In this document: in pieces, positions 1-9,351 of the stretch
How positions within the stretch are numbered: the stretch's first letter is position 1
How the letters are laid out: the number at the start of each line of letters is the position of its first letter
Source: a bacterium
Lineage (GTDB): Bacteria; Myxococcota; UBA727; JAUIJE01
DNA length: 64,000 nucleotides
Direction of reading: 5' to 3'
NCBI GenBank assembly: GCA_030431455.1
Contig: JAUIJE010000003.1
Span: 576,360 to 640,359, forward strand
Program-made: the position numbers and the translations under genes
The notes under the pieces: generated by a model
The model's input: only the letters and a program-made list of their open reading frames with translations
Databases searched by the model: none
What the model was told of the DNA's origin: nothing

Positions 1-225
1 CGCGGTGATGGGCCAGCCCTTGCCCTCGACGAACAACATCGTGATCCCGCTCCCCAGCAGCAATGCCCCTGCAGCGGCGATGGCCCATCCCCAGGGCGTG
101 GGCGATATCGTCCAGGGCAACGCGCCGTCCAGCCAACGCGCGGCCAGCACCAACGAGATGGGCAACATCACCCAGAACACGAGGATGTAGGCGAGGATGA
201 TCACCGCCCGACGAGAAATGTGCAC
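1..225 (-). CDS. N-terminal part of a small membrane protein, possibly ICMT-like methyltransferase (partial)
   Basis: The frame opens with GTG at 225, preceded by a GGGGAGGG ribosome-binding site at 5-base spacing, and runs off the left edge, so only about 75 residues are visible. They form two hydrophobic segments (about residues 8-29 and 46-67) joined by a short loop, and the visible part ends in EGKGWPIT. Two N-terminal membrane spans followed by a G-x-G-x-P turn is how isoprenylcysteine methyltransferase-like (ICMT) small membrane proteins begin. The catalytic half is outside the window, so that family call is an inference. The gene is divergent from the lipoprotein at 318. Confidence 0.55.
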   Translation of the reverse strand, partial: MHISRRAVIILAYILVFWVMLPISLVLAARWLDGALPWTISPTPWGWAIAAAGALLLGSGITMLFVEGKGWPITA

Positions 226-317
226 CCACGCCCTCCCCGGGGCCGAACATACCCCTTCGTCGCCGGAGCGGAAACGGCTAGCCTGCTCCTCGTCGAGGAC
301 GGTGACCAGGAGGGGTC

Positions 318-797
318 ATGACCACATTGTCACCCCACCGCCGCGTGTGGTGGTGGGTCTTGGCCGGGGTCTTTGTCGTCGGGGGGTGTGACCCGCGGGC
401 GCCCGCCCCCGCGGGGGCGGTGGGACGCTTTTCGGGGTCGTGTCCGCTGATCGTGGCCTGGTCCGGTCTCGAGAGTGCGCCGATCTCCTATGACATTGCC
501 GCGGACGGGTCGGTCACCGGTCGCATTGCCGCGGCGGACATCGTCCACGGCCAGCTCGAATACAATGACATGGTGTCGACCACTCTGGGGGCGGACCCGT
601 ATCTCCTCCGGGGCGAGCTGGCGGGCGCGCTGGAGCCGGGCATCGACCGCGACAGTTTTGTGGCCAACGTCGAGGTCACGAGCCAAGGGCTGGTCACGTC
701 GGTGACCTCCAACTTCACGTTCCCCACGTCCAACCGCCCTTCGGAATGGGACGAGTGGAAATGTGGCCCCGCGGACCTCGTGGCCGACCCGGGCTGA
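318..797 (+). CDS. Hypothetical lipoprotein
   Basis: A 159-residue secreted lipoprotein. The start ATG is preceded by AGGAGGGG at ideal spacing. The signal peptide has a basic n-region (HRR), a hydrophobic core (residues 10-22) and a lipobox VVGGC with the acylated cysteine at position 24, so it should be processed by signal peptidase II. The mature part has two further cysteines, in SGSCPLIV and WKCG, and alternating beta-strand-like stretches. I do not recognise a family. It faces the convergent diguanylate cyclase gene across 3 bases. Confidence 0.75.
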   Translation: MTTLSPHRRVWWWVLAGVFVVGGCDPRAPAPAGAVGRFSGSCPLIVAWSGLESAPISYDIAADGSVTGRIAAADIVHGQLEYNDMVSTTLGADPYLLRGELAGALEPGIDRDSFVANVEVTSQGLVTSVTSNFTFPTSNRPSEWDEWKCGPADLVADPG

Positions 798-800
798 CCC

Positions 801-1727
801 TCAGCGGTCGTCGAGCGACGCGGACCGGACCTGGTCGCGCCCCTTGTGTTTGGCCTCGTACAAGAGCTCGTCCGCCCGGTGCAACAATGAATGTGCATCG
901 ACGTCGTCGGCATCCTCCGAGACCCCCACCACGCCCACCGACACCGTCTGCCGCCCGGCCAAGGTCGCGCCGGTGGCGGCGAAGAACGCTTCCCGGATGC
1001 GGTTGGCCAACACCACCGCCCCCTCCACGTTGGTCTCGGGGGCAAACACCACGAACTCTTCGCCCCCAAAGCGGTAGGCGCGATCGCATTTGCGAATGGT
1101 CTGGCGCATCACCCGGCCGAGCACCCGCAGGACCTCGTCGCCCTCTTCGTGCCCGTAGGTGTCGTTGACCTTCTTGAAGTGGTCGACGTCGAACATCAGC
1201 AGGCTCATGGTGCGCTTGTACCGGGAAAACTCCGACTTGCGCCGGTCCCACTCCTGGTCGAACGCGTAGCGGTTGCCGATGCCGGTCAACGAATCGATGT
1301 GCGCCTGCTGGTGCAGGGCCATGGTCAGCCGCCGGATGCGCAACATCGCCGCCACCCGGGTGCGCAGCTCGAAGGGGTCGACGGGTTTGGACAAAAAATC
1401 ATCGGCCCCGGCGACCAGGCCCCGCTCCTTGGCGTCGGGATCGTCACGGCCGGTGACAAGCACCACCGGCACGTAGACCGAACTTTTCTGCCGCAGCAGC
1501 CGGGTCAGCTTGAACCCGTCCACGTCCGGCAAGATCACATCCATCAGCACCAAGTCGATCTCGGGCCGGAACATCCGGATCGCCGCGGTCCAGTCGTGGG
1601 CCAGCTCCACCTGGTGTCCGTAGCCCTCCAGCATCGCCGCCACCGCCCGCGCCCCCACCGGCTCGTCGTCGACGATGAGAATGCGCGCTCCGGTGGTCAG
1701 CTCGGCGGGGTAGGACATGGTCTCCAA
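801..1727 (-). CDS. Response regulator with GGDEF domain (diguanylate cyclase)
   Basis: A PleD-like cytoplasmic protein of 308 residues that makes cyclic di-GMP from two GTP. An N-terminal receiver domain (about 14-130) has the acidic pair D20/D21, phospho-acceptor D63 and K114. A linker leads to a GGDEF domain (about 143-300) with an intact active-site signature GGEEF at 221-225. The product-inhibition I-site RKCD (212-215) lies exactly five residues upstream, so feedback control by c-di-GMP is expected. The metal/GTP loop DVDHFKKVND is present. The start is uncertain: TTG at 1727 or the in-frame ATG at 1718. No partner kinase is adjacent, so the input is unknown. Confidence 0.93.
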   Translation of the reverse strand: METMSYPAELTTGARILIVDDEPVGARAVAAMLEGYGHQVELAHDWTAAIRMFRPEIDLVLMDVILPDVDGFKLTRLLRQKSSVYVPVVLVTGRDDPDAKERGLVAGADDFLSKPVDPFELRTRVAAMLRIRRLTMALHQQAHIDSLTGIGNRYAFDQEWDRRKSEFSRYKRTMSLLMFDVDHFKKVNDTYGHEEGDEVLRVLGRVMRQTIRKCDRAYRFGGEEFVVFAPETNVEGAVVLANRIREAFFAATGATLAGRQTVSVGVVGVSEDADDVDAHSLLHRADELLYEAKHKGRDQVRSASLDDR

Positions 1728-1796
1728 CTTGAACGGGGGCCCTGCCGGGCTATCGGCACGCCGCGCCGCGATCCGGACCGCAGCCGGCTCTCGCTA

Positions 1797-1825
1797 TTGA
1801 CAGCGCCCGCCTGCTCGCGTTTGGT
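1797..1825 (+). promoter_or_regulatory. Candidate sigma-70-type promoter of tRNA-Thr
   Basis: A perfect -35 hexamer TTGACA lies at 1797-1802. Seventeen bases later comes TTTGGT, a weak -10. This places initiation about 3 bases before the mature tRNA. The -35 match and its position are the support; the -10 is poor. Confidence 0.45.
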
Positions 1826-1834
1826 ACGGGGGTC

Positions 1835-1910
<76 letters not shown>

Positions 1911-1914
1911 CGCC

Positions 1915-1937
1915 CCCCGCCTCGGCGGGGCTTTTTT
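1915..1937 (+). terminator. Intrinsic terminator after tRNA-Thr
   Basis: The stem CCCCGC (1915-1920) / GCGGGG (1925-1930) closes a CTCG tetraloop and is followed by C and six T. The same stem-loop core recurs in the terminator at 41470. Confidence 0.9.
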
Positions 1938-2039
1938 GTGCCCGGGTGCGGTGTACGAAGCGTCACACATCTGGCGGCCATCGCGGGGGCCGCTTGTCCC
2001 AGCTGTCCCCCCCGGCCGGCGGCCGGGCTAGCGTGCCCC

Positions 2040-5000
2040 ATGCCCACCGCCCCCACCGCCGCCCGACGTCTTGGTTGCGTCGCCTCTGCGCCCCCCGCCC
2101 CGACCCGCGTCCGGGGGCTGTTGGTCCTCGGGGCCCTCCTGGCCACCGCCTGCCCGGGCCCGGCCAGCACCGGGGACGGCGGGGACGATGCCGGACCCCC
2201 CGACAACCAAACCCCCCAGGCCGCGGCCGGCCCCGACCAGACCGTGGCCCGCGGCGTGACCGTGACATTGGACGGCAGCGGCTCGTCGGACCCCGACGGC
2301 GACGCGCTCACCTTTGCCTGGACCTTGGCCCAGCAGCCCGCGACCAGCACCGCTGCGTTGACCGGCGCGACCACCGCGACCCCCAGCTTCGTCGCCGACG
2401 TGGCCGGCGAATACCGGGCCGAGCTCGTGGTCCACGACGGAACTGTGCAGAGCGGGTCGGACGAGGTGGCGATCACCGTCACCGCGGACAACGCCGCCCC
2501 CCTCGCCAACGCCGGCCCCGACCGCGCGGTGTTGACCGGGAGCACCGTGGACCTTGACGGCACCGCATCGTCGGACCCCGACGGCGATGCGCTCACGTTC
2601 TTGTGGTCCTTTGAAGACCGACCCGCGGGGAGCGCGGCCATGTTGTCCTCGACGAGCACGCCTTTGCCCTCGTTTGTGGCCGACGTCGACGGGGCCTACG
2701 TGGTGCGCTTGGTGGTCAACGATGGGGCACAAGACAGCGCCCCCGATGCGCTCACCGTCACCGCCTCCACCGACGGGGACGTCGACAGCGATGGCGACGG
2801 TTTGACCGATGCGGAGGAGGACGCGCTGGGCACCGACCCCAACGATCCCGACAGCGATGACGACACGTTCAGCGACGGGGACGAGGTCGCGGCCGGCACC
2901 GACCCCCTCGACCCCAACTCGTACCCGGGGGACGGCTTGCCCGCCGACCCCGAGGATGTCGCCCCGGCGTTGCCCACCCAACAGGAGCCCGGCCCCGACG
3001 AGCGGTTTGCGTTCTTGTACCTCGGGGACGACCCGATTCAGACCGACGCCGACCCCGCCGCGTTCGACCTCGGGCGGCTGGCCGTGGTCCGCGGCGCGGT
3101 CGTGACCCAGACCGGCACCCCCCTGCCCGGGGTCGAGGTCTCGGCCGCCGGGCACCCCGCGTGGGGAAAAACGCTCACCCGCGCCGACGGCCTGTTCGAC
3201 CTCGCGGTCAACGGGGGCGGCCGGTTGGTGATCGACTTTCGCAAGACCGGCCACCTCTCCGCCCAGCGACGGGTCAAGGTGCCGTGGAACGATTTTGTGC
3301 ATGTAGACGACGTGGCCCTCGCGGCCGTCGACCCGGTGGTGACCACCCTGACCCTCGACGGGGCCGCGGGCACGGAGATGGCGATGGGCAGCGTGGTCAG
3401 CGACGACGACGGCATGCGCCAGGCCGCGGTGCTGTTCCCCGAGGACGTGAGCGCGTCCTACACCCTGGCCGACGGCACCACCGTGCCGCTGTCCACAGTT
3501 TCGGTGCGGGCCACGGAGTTCACCGTGGGCGACACCGGGCTTTCGGCCATGCCCGGCCCGCTCCCCGGCACCAGCGCCTACACCTACGCGGTGGACCTCA
3601 GCGTCGACGAAGCCATGTCCGCGGGCGCGACCCGGGTCGACTTCAGCGCCCCCCTGCCGGTCTACGTCGACAACTTCCTCGGCTTCCCCGTCGGCACCAT
3701 CGCGCCCACCGGTTACTACGACTACGGCCGCGGGGCCTGGGTCCCGTCCGACAACGGCCTGGTCATCGCCGTCCTCGGCGTCACCGGTGGCTTGGCCGAC
3801 GTCGACCTCGACGGGAGCGGCACCCCCGCCGACGCCGCCGCCCGCGCCGCGGTGGGCCTCACCGACGACGAACGCACCGAGCTCGCCGGGCTTTACCTGC
3901 CGGGTCAATCTCTGTGGCGCATGCGCATCGACCACTTCACCCCCTGGGACGTCAACTGGCCCTACATCCCCGACGACGATCCGGATCCGCCCGGCGACCC
4001 CACCAACAACGACGACGACGACGACAAGAACGGGGACGACGACCGCGAAAACGACGACGACTGCAACAGCGAGGGCTCCATCATCTCGTGCCAATCCCAG
4101 ACCCTCGGCGAGGTGGTGCCGGTGGTGGGCACACCCTTCGCGCTCCACTACAGCAGCGGCCACAGCCCAGGGCGCACCCAGGGCGGCGCGCGGCGCCTGA
4201 CCCTCACCGGCCCCACGCCCCCCGCCGGGCTCGACGAGATCCGGCTCACCGTCGAGGTGCAGGGGGTGCAGACCCGGCTGACGTTCCCCCCTGGCCCCGA
4301 CCTGTTCTACGACTGGACCTGGGATGGCCGCGACGCCTACGGCCGGCTGGTGCAAGGGGTGTCCACCGCCCGCATCACCCTCGCGTACGGCTACGAGGCG
4401 TTCTACGCCGAGCCGGCCGACGTCGCGCAAGCCTTCGCCGAATACGGCAACCTCCTGACCGACACCGCGACCTACCCCGACGGCCGGCGTCTGAGCTTCG
4501 CCGGGACCGAGGCGTTTCTGACCGTCGGCGGCCTGTGGCTCCCCCCCGAGGACCTCGGGGGCTGGACCCTGACCCCCCACCACCGTTACGGGGCGACGTC
4601 GGGCGAGCTCATTCTCGGCGACGGCCGCACCCGGTTGATCAGCGTGTCGTCCATCCCGCATCGCACCATCCAACCGTTCGCCGGCAACCTGACCCAAGGG
4701 ACCAGCGGCGATCTGGGCCCCGCCGACGAAGCCCAAATTCAAAACCCCACCGGCATCGACGTCGGCCCCGACGGGTCGGTCTACATCGCCGACAACACCG
4801 CCCACCGGGTGCGCCGCGTCGACCCGAACGGGATCATCACCACCTTCGCCGGCGACGGGGCGGCGGTGCACGCGGGCGATGGCGGCCCCGCGACCGCGGC
4901 GTCCGTCCTCAACCCGCGCTTCGTCGTCGTCGGGCCAGACGGCAGCGTCTACATCCAGGCCGGCACCAACAACAACACGCGCATTCGCCGGGTGCGGCCC

Positions 5001-6239
5001 GATGGCATCATCGAGACCCTGGCCGGCGGCGGCAGCTCTCCCCTGTTTCCCGCGGGGCAACCGGCGCCGGCCATGCCCGGCATCGAAGCCCAACTGGAGA
5101 CCATCAACGAGATCGCGCTCGACCCTGAAGGCCGCCTGCTGTTCAAGCAGAACGAGAGCAACGACCGCCAGTTTGTGCGCGTGCTCAACGACGGGACCGT
5201 CGTCCCGTTCTTGGTCCCGGTGCGGGTGGGCACCAAGTGGCTGGTCGAAGGGGACGGCGCGTTTGTATTCGCGGACCGCGACCTCCACGGGGGCGGCGTG
5301 TTCCGCTTGGGCCCGGGGGGCGACCTGACGAATCTGTCCGATCTCGACGGGGCCGAGCCGCCCCTCGCCATCGCCCAAGAACCGTCCGGGGGCTATTATG
5401 TAGCATCGGAGCATTCGCTGTTTCGCATCGCGGGCGGGCAGGCGGTGCGCGTGTCCGGCAATGCCCTGGGTGCGCCCCTGGCGAGCTGGATCGTCAACGG
5501 CATCCCCGCTCAGGACGCGCGCTACGTCGAGATTCGGGACATCGCCTTCAGCCCCGACGGCACCCTCTACATCGCCGACTACTATGGATACAACGTCCGG
5601 GCCATCCCGCCCGAGCAGCCGCTGGTGCCCACCGCGCTGGACTACGAAGGCACCCTCGCCATCCCCGCCGACGACGGCAGCGAGGTCTATCTCTTCGACG
5701 AGCAGGGCCGCCACGCCTTCACCCTGCACGGCCTCACCGGCGCCCTGCGGTACCGCTTCACCTATACCCCCGACGGATGGCTTTCCTCGGTGTTCGACGC
5801 CGACGACCGCGAAACCCACGTCGAGCGCGACGCCCAAGGCCGGCCCACCGCCATCGTCGCCCCCGGCGGACAGCGCACCGAGCTCACCCTCGACAACGAC
5901 GGCTACCTCGCCACCATCGCAAACCCCGCCGGCGAGAGCCACGCCCTCGCCTACGGCGCCGGCGGCTTGTTGACCAGCTTCACCCGGCCGTCCGGCGACG
6001 CCTCGACCTATGCCTACGACGACAACGGCCGCCTTCTGCAAGCGGATGACGCCGCCGGGGGCAGTCAGGTGTTCACCCGCACCCGCGACCCCAACACCGG
6101 CGTCATCACCGTCACCCGCACCACGGCCCTCGGCAGCGTCACCACCTACGTGACCGAAAGCTCCCGGACGGCACGCGGGTCAAGACCATCACCCACCCCG
6201 CCGGCCACAGCGTCACCTCCACCGACGGGCCTGGCTTGA
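2040..6239 (+). CDS. Teneurin-like YD/RHS-repeat lipoprotein, N-terminal part (frameshifted)
   Basis: This is the front part (1399 residues as read) of a very large surface lipoprotein. The ATG at 2040 gives a signal peptide with lipobox LLATAC (C38); GTG at 1938 is an in-frame alternative inside the tRNA terminator. Domains in order: two PKD-like domains (about 53-243); thrombospondin-type-3 Asp repeats (246-298); a carboxypeptidase-regulatory/TTR-like domain (341-431, with TRADGLFDL and VPWNDF); a beta-rich region and an acidic linker (644-681); an FN-plug-like domain (678-875, with GTPFALHYSS, WDGRDAYG and DLGGWTL); an NHL propeller (878-1191); then YD repeats. The YD frame breaks near 6160: the last roughly 25 residues are out of frame and the repeats resume in the frame starting about 6161. 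Adding one C to the CCC at 6163-6165 restores one continuous protein of about 2208 residues. Confidence 0.88.
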   Translation: MPTAPTAARRLGCVASAPPAPTRVRGLLVLGALLATACPGPASTGDGGDDAGPPDNQTPQAAAGPDQTVARGVTVTLDGSGSSDPDGDALTFAWTLAQQPATSTAALTGATTATPSFVADVAGEYRAELVVHDGTVQSGSDEVAITVTADNAAPLANAGPDRAVLTGSTVDLDGTASSDPDGDALTFLWSFEDRPAGSAAMLSSTSTPLPSFVADVDGAYVVRLVVNDGAQDSAPDALTVTASTDGDVDSDGDGLTDAEEDALGTDPNDPDSDDDTFSDGDEVAAGTDPLDPNSYPGDGLPADPEDVAPALPTQQEPGPDERFAFLYLGDDPIQTDADPAAFDLGRLAVVRGAVVTQTGTPLPGVEVSAAGHPAWGKTLTRADGLFDLAVNGGGRLVIDFRKTGHLSAQRRVKVPWNDFVHVDDVALAAVDPVVTTLTLDGAAGTEMAMGSVVSDDDGMRQAAVLFPEDVSASYTLADGTTVPLSTVSVRATEFTVGDTGLSAMPGPLPGTSAYTYAVDLSVDEAMSAGATRVDFSAPLPVYVDNFLGFPVGTIAPTGYYDYGRGAWVPSDNGLVIAVLGVTGGLADVDLDGSGTPADAAARAAVGLTDDERTELAGLYLPGQSLWRMRIDHFTPWDVNWPYIPDDDPDPPGDPTNNDDDDDKNGDDDRENDDDCNSEGSIISCQSQTLGEVVPVVGTPFALHYSSGHSPGRTQGGARRLTLTGPTPPAGLDEIRLTVEVQGVQTRLTFPPGPDLFYDWTWDGRDAYGRLVQGVSTARITLAYGYEAFYAEPADVAQAFAEYGNLLTDTATYPDGRRLSFAGTEAFLTVGGLWLPPEDLGGWTLTPHHRYGATSGELILGDGRTRLISVSSIPHRTIQPFAGNLTQGTSGDLGPADEAQIQNPTGIDVGPDGSVYIADNTAHRVRRVDPNGIITTFAGDGAAVHAGDGGPATAASVLNPRFVVVGPDGSVYIQAGTNNNTRIRRVRPDGIIETLAGGGSSPLFPAGQPAPAMPGIEAQLETINEIALDPEGRLLFKQNESNDRQFVRVLNDGTVVPFLVPVRVGTKWLVEGDGAFVFADRDLHGGGVFRLGPGGDLTNLSDLDGAEPPLAIAQEPSGGYYVASEHSLFRIAGGQAVRVSGNALGAPLASWIVNGIPAQDARYVEIRDIAFSPDGTLYIADYYGYNVRAIPPEQPLVPTALDYEGTLAIPADDGSEVYLFDEQGRHAFTLHGLTGALRYRFTYTPDGWLSSVFDADDRETHVERDAQGRPTAIVAPGGQRTELTLDNDGYLATIANPAGESHALAYGAGGLLTSFTRPSGDASTYAYDDNGRLLQADDAAGGSQVFTRTRDPNTGVITVTRTTALGSVTTYVTESSRTARGSRPSPTPPATASPPPTGLA

Positions 6240-8665
6240 CCAGCACTGTGGCCCACACCGACGGCACCACCGCCACCGTGGTGCGCGAACCCGATCCGCG
6301 CTGGGGCTTGATCGCCCCCGTGGTCGCGTCCCTCACCACCGAGACCGCCGGCGGTCTACAGAACATCGTCACCCAGTCGCGCGCCCTGGTGCTCGACGAC
6401 GACTCCGACCTGTTCAGCGTCGTGACCCTCACCGAGACCGTCGACGTCAACGGGCGCATCACCACCGTCGAATACGACGGCACCACCCGGCAACTCACCA
6501 CCACCACCCCCGCGGGCCACCAACGCGTGACCCTGCTCGACGACCGCGGCCGCATCACCAGCCTGCGCTCGTCCCGGTGGGTCGAGCCCCAGGACTACAC
6601 CTACGACGGGCAAGGGCGGCTCGAGACCGTGGTGCACGGCGATCAAAGCCTGACCTTGGGCTACGACGCCCTGCACCGCATCATCTCCCGCGAAAACGCC
6701 GCCGCCCACGTCACCGGCCTCGGCCACGACGACGCGGGCCGCATCACCGCGTTCACCCGGCCGGACGCGGAGGTCGTCGCGTTCGGCTACGACCTGAACG
6801 GCAACCGCAACGTGGTGACCATGCCCGCCGGTCAGGTGCACACGCAGTCTCATTCGCCGCTGGACCAGCCCGCCGGCTACACGCCACCTGGGAGCGCGGC
6901 GTTCAGCACCGACTACGACCTCGACCGCGGCCTGCTGCGCCGCACCCTGCCCTCGGGCCGCGAGGTGCTGAACGCCTTCGACGACGACCACATCTGGTCC
7001 GGCATCACCTACCCCGCCGCCACCATCAACTTTTCCTACGACGGGCTCGGCGACCGCGTCCTCCAGCACGAGCGCGTGGCCACCACCATCGGCGCCGACC
7101 AAACCGTCGCCTACACCTACGACGGCCCCCTCGTGACCAGCGCCACCTTCACCGGGGCCGCCGACGGCGCGTTCGCCTATACCTACGACGACAACTTTCA
7201 CCTCGTGTCCATCGACCTCGTCAGCGGCGCCGACAGCGCCACCGATGTCATCGCGCGCAACCTCGACGGGGACATTGTGGGCACCGGACCGTTCACCTTC
7301 GTGCGCGACGGCCTCGGGGGAGCCCTGGGGCAAATCACCGACGGCACCCTGGCCCAGGACTACGCCACCGACGACGTCGGCCGCTTCGGGGCCAAGACCC
7401 TGTCGGTCGGGGGCAGCCCGGTGTTCGCCACCTCGGTCACCTACAACAACGCCGGCCGCATCGCCGCCCGCACCGTGACCATCGGCGGCACCCCGTTCGA
7501 CGAGGTGTACACGTACGACGTCGTCGGGCGGCTGCAACACGTCACCCGCGGTGGCGCCCAAACCGAGCTCTACGGCTACGACGCCAACGGCAACCGCGAC
7601 AGCACCCTCGCCGGCGCAGCCACCTACGACGACCAAGACCGCGTGACCAGCGTGGCCGGGACCGGCTACACCTTCGACGTCGATGGGTTCCTCGCCGCCC
7701 GCGGCGCGGACACGTTCGTCTACAGCGCCAAGGGCGAACTGTTGCGCGCCACCGTCGCGGGCAACAACATTGACTACAGCTACGACGGTCTGCACCGCCG
7801 GGTCGCGCGCACCGACGCCAGCGGCACCACCGAATACCTGTACGGCGATCCCGGCCATCCGTTCCTGGTCACCGCCTCCCGCCGGGGGGGCGTGCTCACG
7901 CGCTATTTCCATGACCTGCGGGGCGCGCTCTACGCGTTCGTGCGCGGGGGCAACACCTATTACGTCGGCGCCGACCAGGTGGGCACGCCCTGGGTGGTCG
8001 TCGACGACACCGGGGCCGTGGTCAAACAGCTCGACTACGACAGCACCGGCCGCCGTCTCGCCGACAGCGCGCCCGCTTTCGATCTGGCCATCGGGTTCGC
8101 CGGGGGGCTGGAGGACGTCGCCACCGGGCTCACCCGGTTTGGCTACCGCGACTACGACGCCGCGTCGGGGCGGTGGACCGCGCGCGACCCGATTCTGTAC
8201 GGCGGGGGCCAAGCCAACCTGTACACCTACGTGGGCAACGACCCGGTGGGCCTGCGCGACCCCCTCGGCCTCTTTTGCCTCGGGGCGTCGGCGTACGAGA
8301 TCGTCGGGGGCGGGGCCGAGGTCTGCTACGACTGGGACAAGGGGGTGGCCTCGGTGTGCACGGAGTTCGGCGCCGGGCTTGGCAATGAAATTGCCATCAA
8401 CGATGGCACGCCCAAGTACGACGAGGAGATCGCTGAGTTCGGCGCCAACGCGGAGTGCGGACCGGCCAAGCTCGGGTTCAAATGCAAAAAGAGCACCCGG
8501 TGCGGCAAGCTCGGCTGCACGCCCGTGGCCGGCTTCGATTCCTACGAGGTGGACGGCAGCGGGGAGAGCAAGCTCGGCAAAGAGATCTTGAAGGACAAAA
8601 ACACCGGGTCCAAGTGCGGCATCAAGGGCGTGGCCAAGGTGCAGTCCTGCCTGCGGATTCCGTGA
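6161..8665 (+). CDS. YD/RHS shell and C-terminal tail of the same protein (downstream of frameshift)
   Basis: This is the continuation of the gene that starts at 2040, not an independent gene: there is no ribosome-binding site or signal peptide, and the first in-frame ATG-like start (6236) lies inside the repeats. It encodes many YD repeats (YTYDGQGRL, YGYDANGNRD, YSYDGLHRR) that build the RHS shell. They close with the RHS-core signature GYRDYDAASGRWTARDP then DPLGL at about 8266. After the core comes a tail of about 130 residues with eight cysteines and no family I recognise. In polymorphic RHS proteins this position holds the variable effector domain. No obvious immunity gene follows. If the frameshift is real rather than a sequence error, this part is untranslated. 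Confidence 0.8.
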   Translation, partial: LPDGTRVKTITHPAGHSVTSTDGPGLTSTVAHTDGTTATVVREPDPRWGLIAPVVASLTTETAGGLQNIVTQSRALVLDDDSDLFSVVTLTETVDVNGRITTVEYDGTTRQLTTTTPAGHQRVTLLDDRGRITSLRSSRWVEPQDYTYDGQGRLETVVHGDQSLTLGYDALHRIISRENAAAHVTGLGHDDAGRITAFTRPDAEVVAFGYDLNGNRNVVTMPAGQVHTQSHSPLDQPAGYTPPGSAAFSTDYDLDRGLLRRTLPSGREVLNAFDDDHIWSGITYPAATINFSYDGLGDRVLQHERVATTIGADQTVAYTYDGPLVTSATFTGAADGAFAYTYDDNFHLVSIDLVSGADSATDVIARNLDGDIVGTGPFTFVRDGLGGALGQITDGTLAQDYATDDVGRFGAKTLSVGGSPVFATSVTYNNAGRIAARTVTIGGTPFDEVYTYDVVGRLQHVTRGGAQTELYGYDANGNRDSTLAGAATYDDQDRVTSVAGTGYTFDVDGFLAARGADTFVYSAKGELLRATVAGNNIDYSYDGLHRRVARTDASGTTEYLYGDPGHPFLVTASRRGGVLTRYFHDLRGALYAFVRGGNTYYVGADQVGTPWVVVDDTGAVVKQLDYDSTGRRLADSAPAFDLAIGFAGGLEDVATGLTRFGYRDYDAASGRWTARDPILYGGGQANLYTYVGNDPVGLRDPLGLFCLGASAYEIVGGGAEVCYDWDKGVASVCTEFGAGLGNEIAINDGTPKYDEEIAEFGANAECGPAKLGFKCKKSTRCGKLGCTPVAGFDSYEVDGSGESKLGKEILKDKNTGSKCGIKGVAKVQSCLRIP

Positions 8666-8841
8666 GCGTCTGACCGGCCGCGGTGGCGCGGTGTCGGTCG
8701 GCAAGGTGTTCTTCCCGGCCGGTCGGCGTCCAGCTTTCGATCGCGGCCCGGCCCGCTATTCTCCTTTCCCACCCCATGCCTTTGTGTAGGCCGGACCGGG
8801 AGCGCTTGGCCGGATGGCACCACCGGGGTAGCCTCCGCCAG

Positions 8842-9351
8842 ATGTCGCCCGCGGCCACCCCCCTGCGCTCCCCGTTGCCGGACCAGCCGATGCTGCAGGG
8901 TGTGCCCGACGCCCGCCGGGCCCCGCTCCCGCTGTTCGAGCCGGTGACCATCGGCGTGCTCGCGCTCATGATCGGCGCGCCGCTGGCCTGCATCCTCGCC
9001 CTGCTCAACGGGCTGCAGCTGCGCCGACTCAGTCTCATTGTGATGGCCGCGGTCGTCGGCCCCGCCACCATCGTGTTGGGCCAATGGGTGTTCGAGGTCC
9101 TCGTCGAGAACGGCTTGGAGAACATCTCGCTTTTGTTGTTGGGCGTCCGGTTGCTGTACGTCGCCGCCGGCCTGCTCCTCGGCTGGCAGCAGTGGTTGCA
9201 CGTCAAGGGCCACGCCCTGCTCGGGGGGCGGACGGTGCCCGCGGCCCCGGCGGTGGGCATCGCCTTGGGGGCCGCGTTCTTGATGCCGGGGCGGCTGCTC
9301 GCGCTGATCCAGTTCCCTTGGCTCATCTTCCTCGACGGGGGGGGCGCGTGA
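8842..9351 (+). CDS. Hypothetical four-helix membrane protein
   Basis: The ATG at 8842 gives 169 residues; upstream extensions are poorly supported. After about 30 residues there are four hydrophobic segments, at roughly 33-55, 60-80, 90-112 and 132-158, consistent with an integral inner-membrane protein. I do not recognise a family. Its stop overlaps the GTG of the TPR gene by 4 bases (GTGA), and that gene overlaps an AAA+ ATPase gene, so the three form one translationally coupled unit. A membrane anchor or receptor for the other two is a reasonable inference. Confidence 0.72.
   Translation: MSPAATPLRSPLPDQPMLQGVPDARRAPLPLFEPVTIGVLALMIGAPLACILALLNGLQLRRLSLIVMAAVVGPATIVLGQWVFEVLVENGLENISLLLLGVRLLYVAAGLLLGWQQWLHVKGHALLGGRTVPAAPAVGIALGAAFLMPGRLLALIQFPWLIFLDGGGA

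Noticed and set aside
2028-6041. A 1337-codon open frame on the minus strand opposite the YD-repeat lipoprotein
   Set aside because: Low-complexity Gly/Val/Ala/Arg reading with no motif, opposite a gene with clear PKD, NHL and YD repeats.
8842-9351. Immunity gene for the RHS C-terminal tail
   Set aside because: Position fits, but the gene overlaps and is coupled to the TPR/AAA+ unit instead, and the tail is not a recognised toxin.
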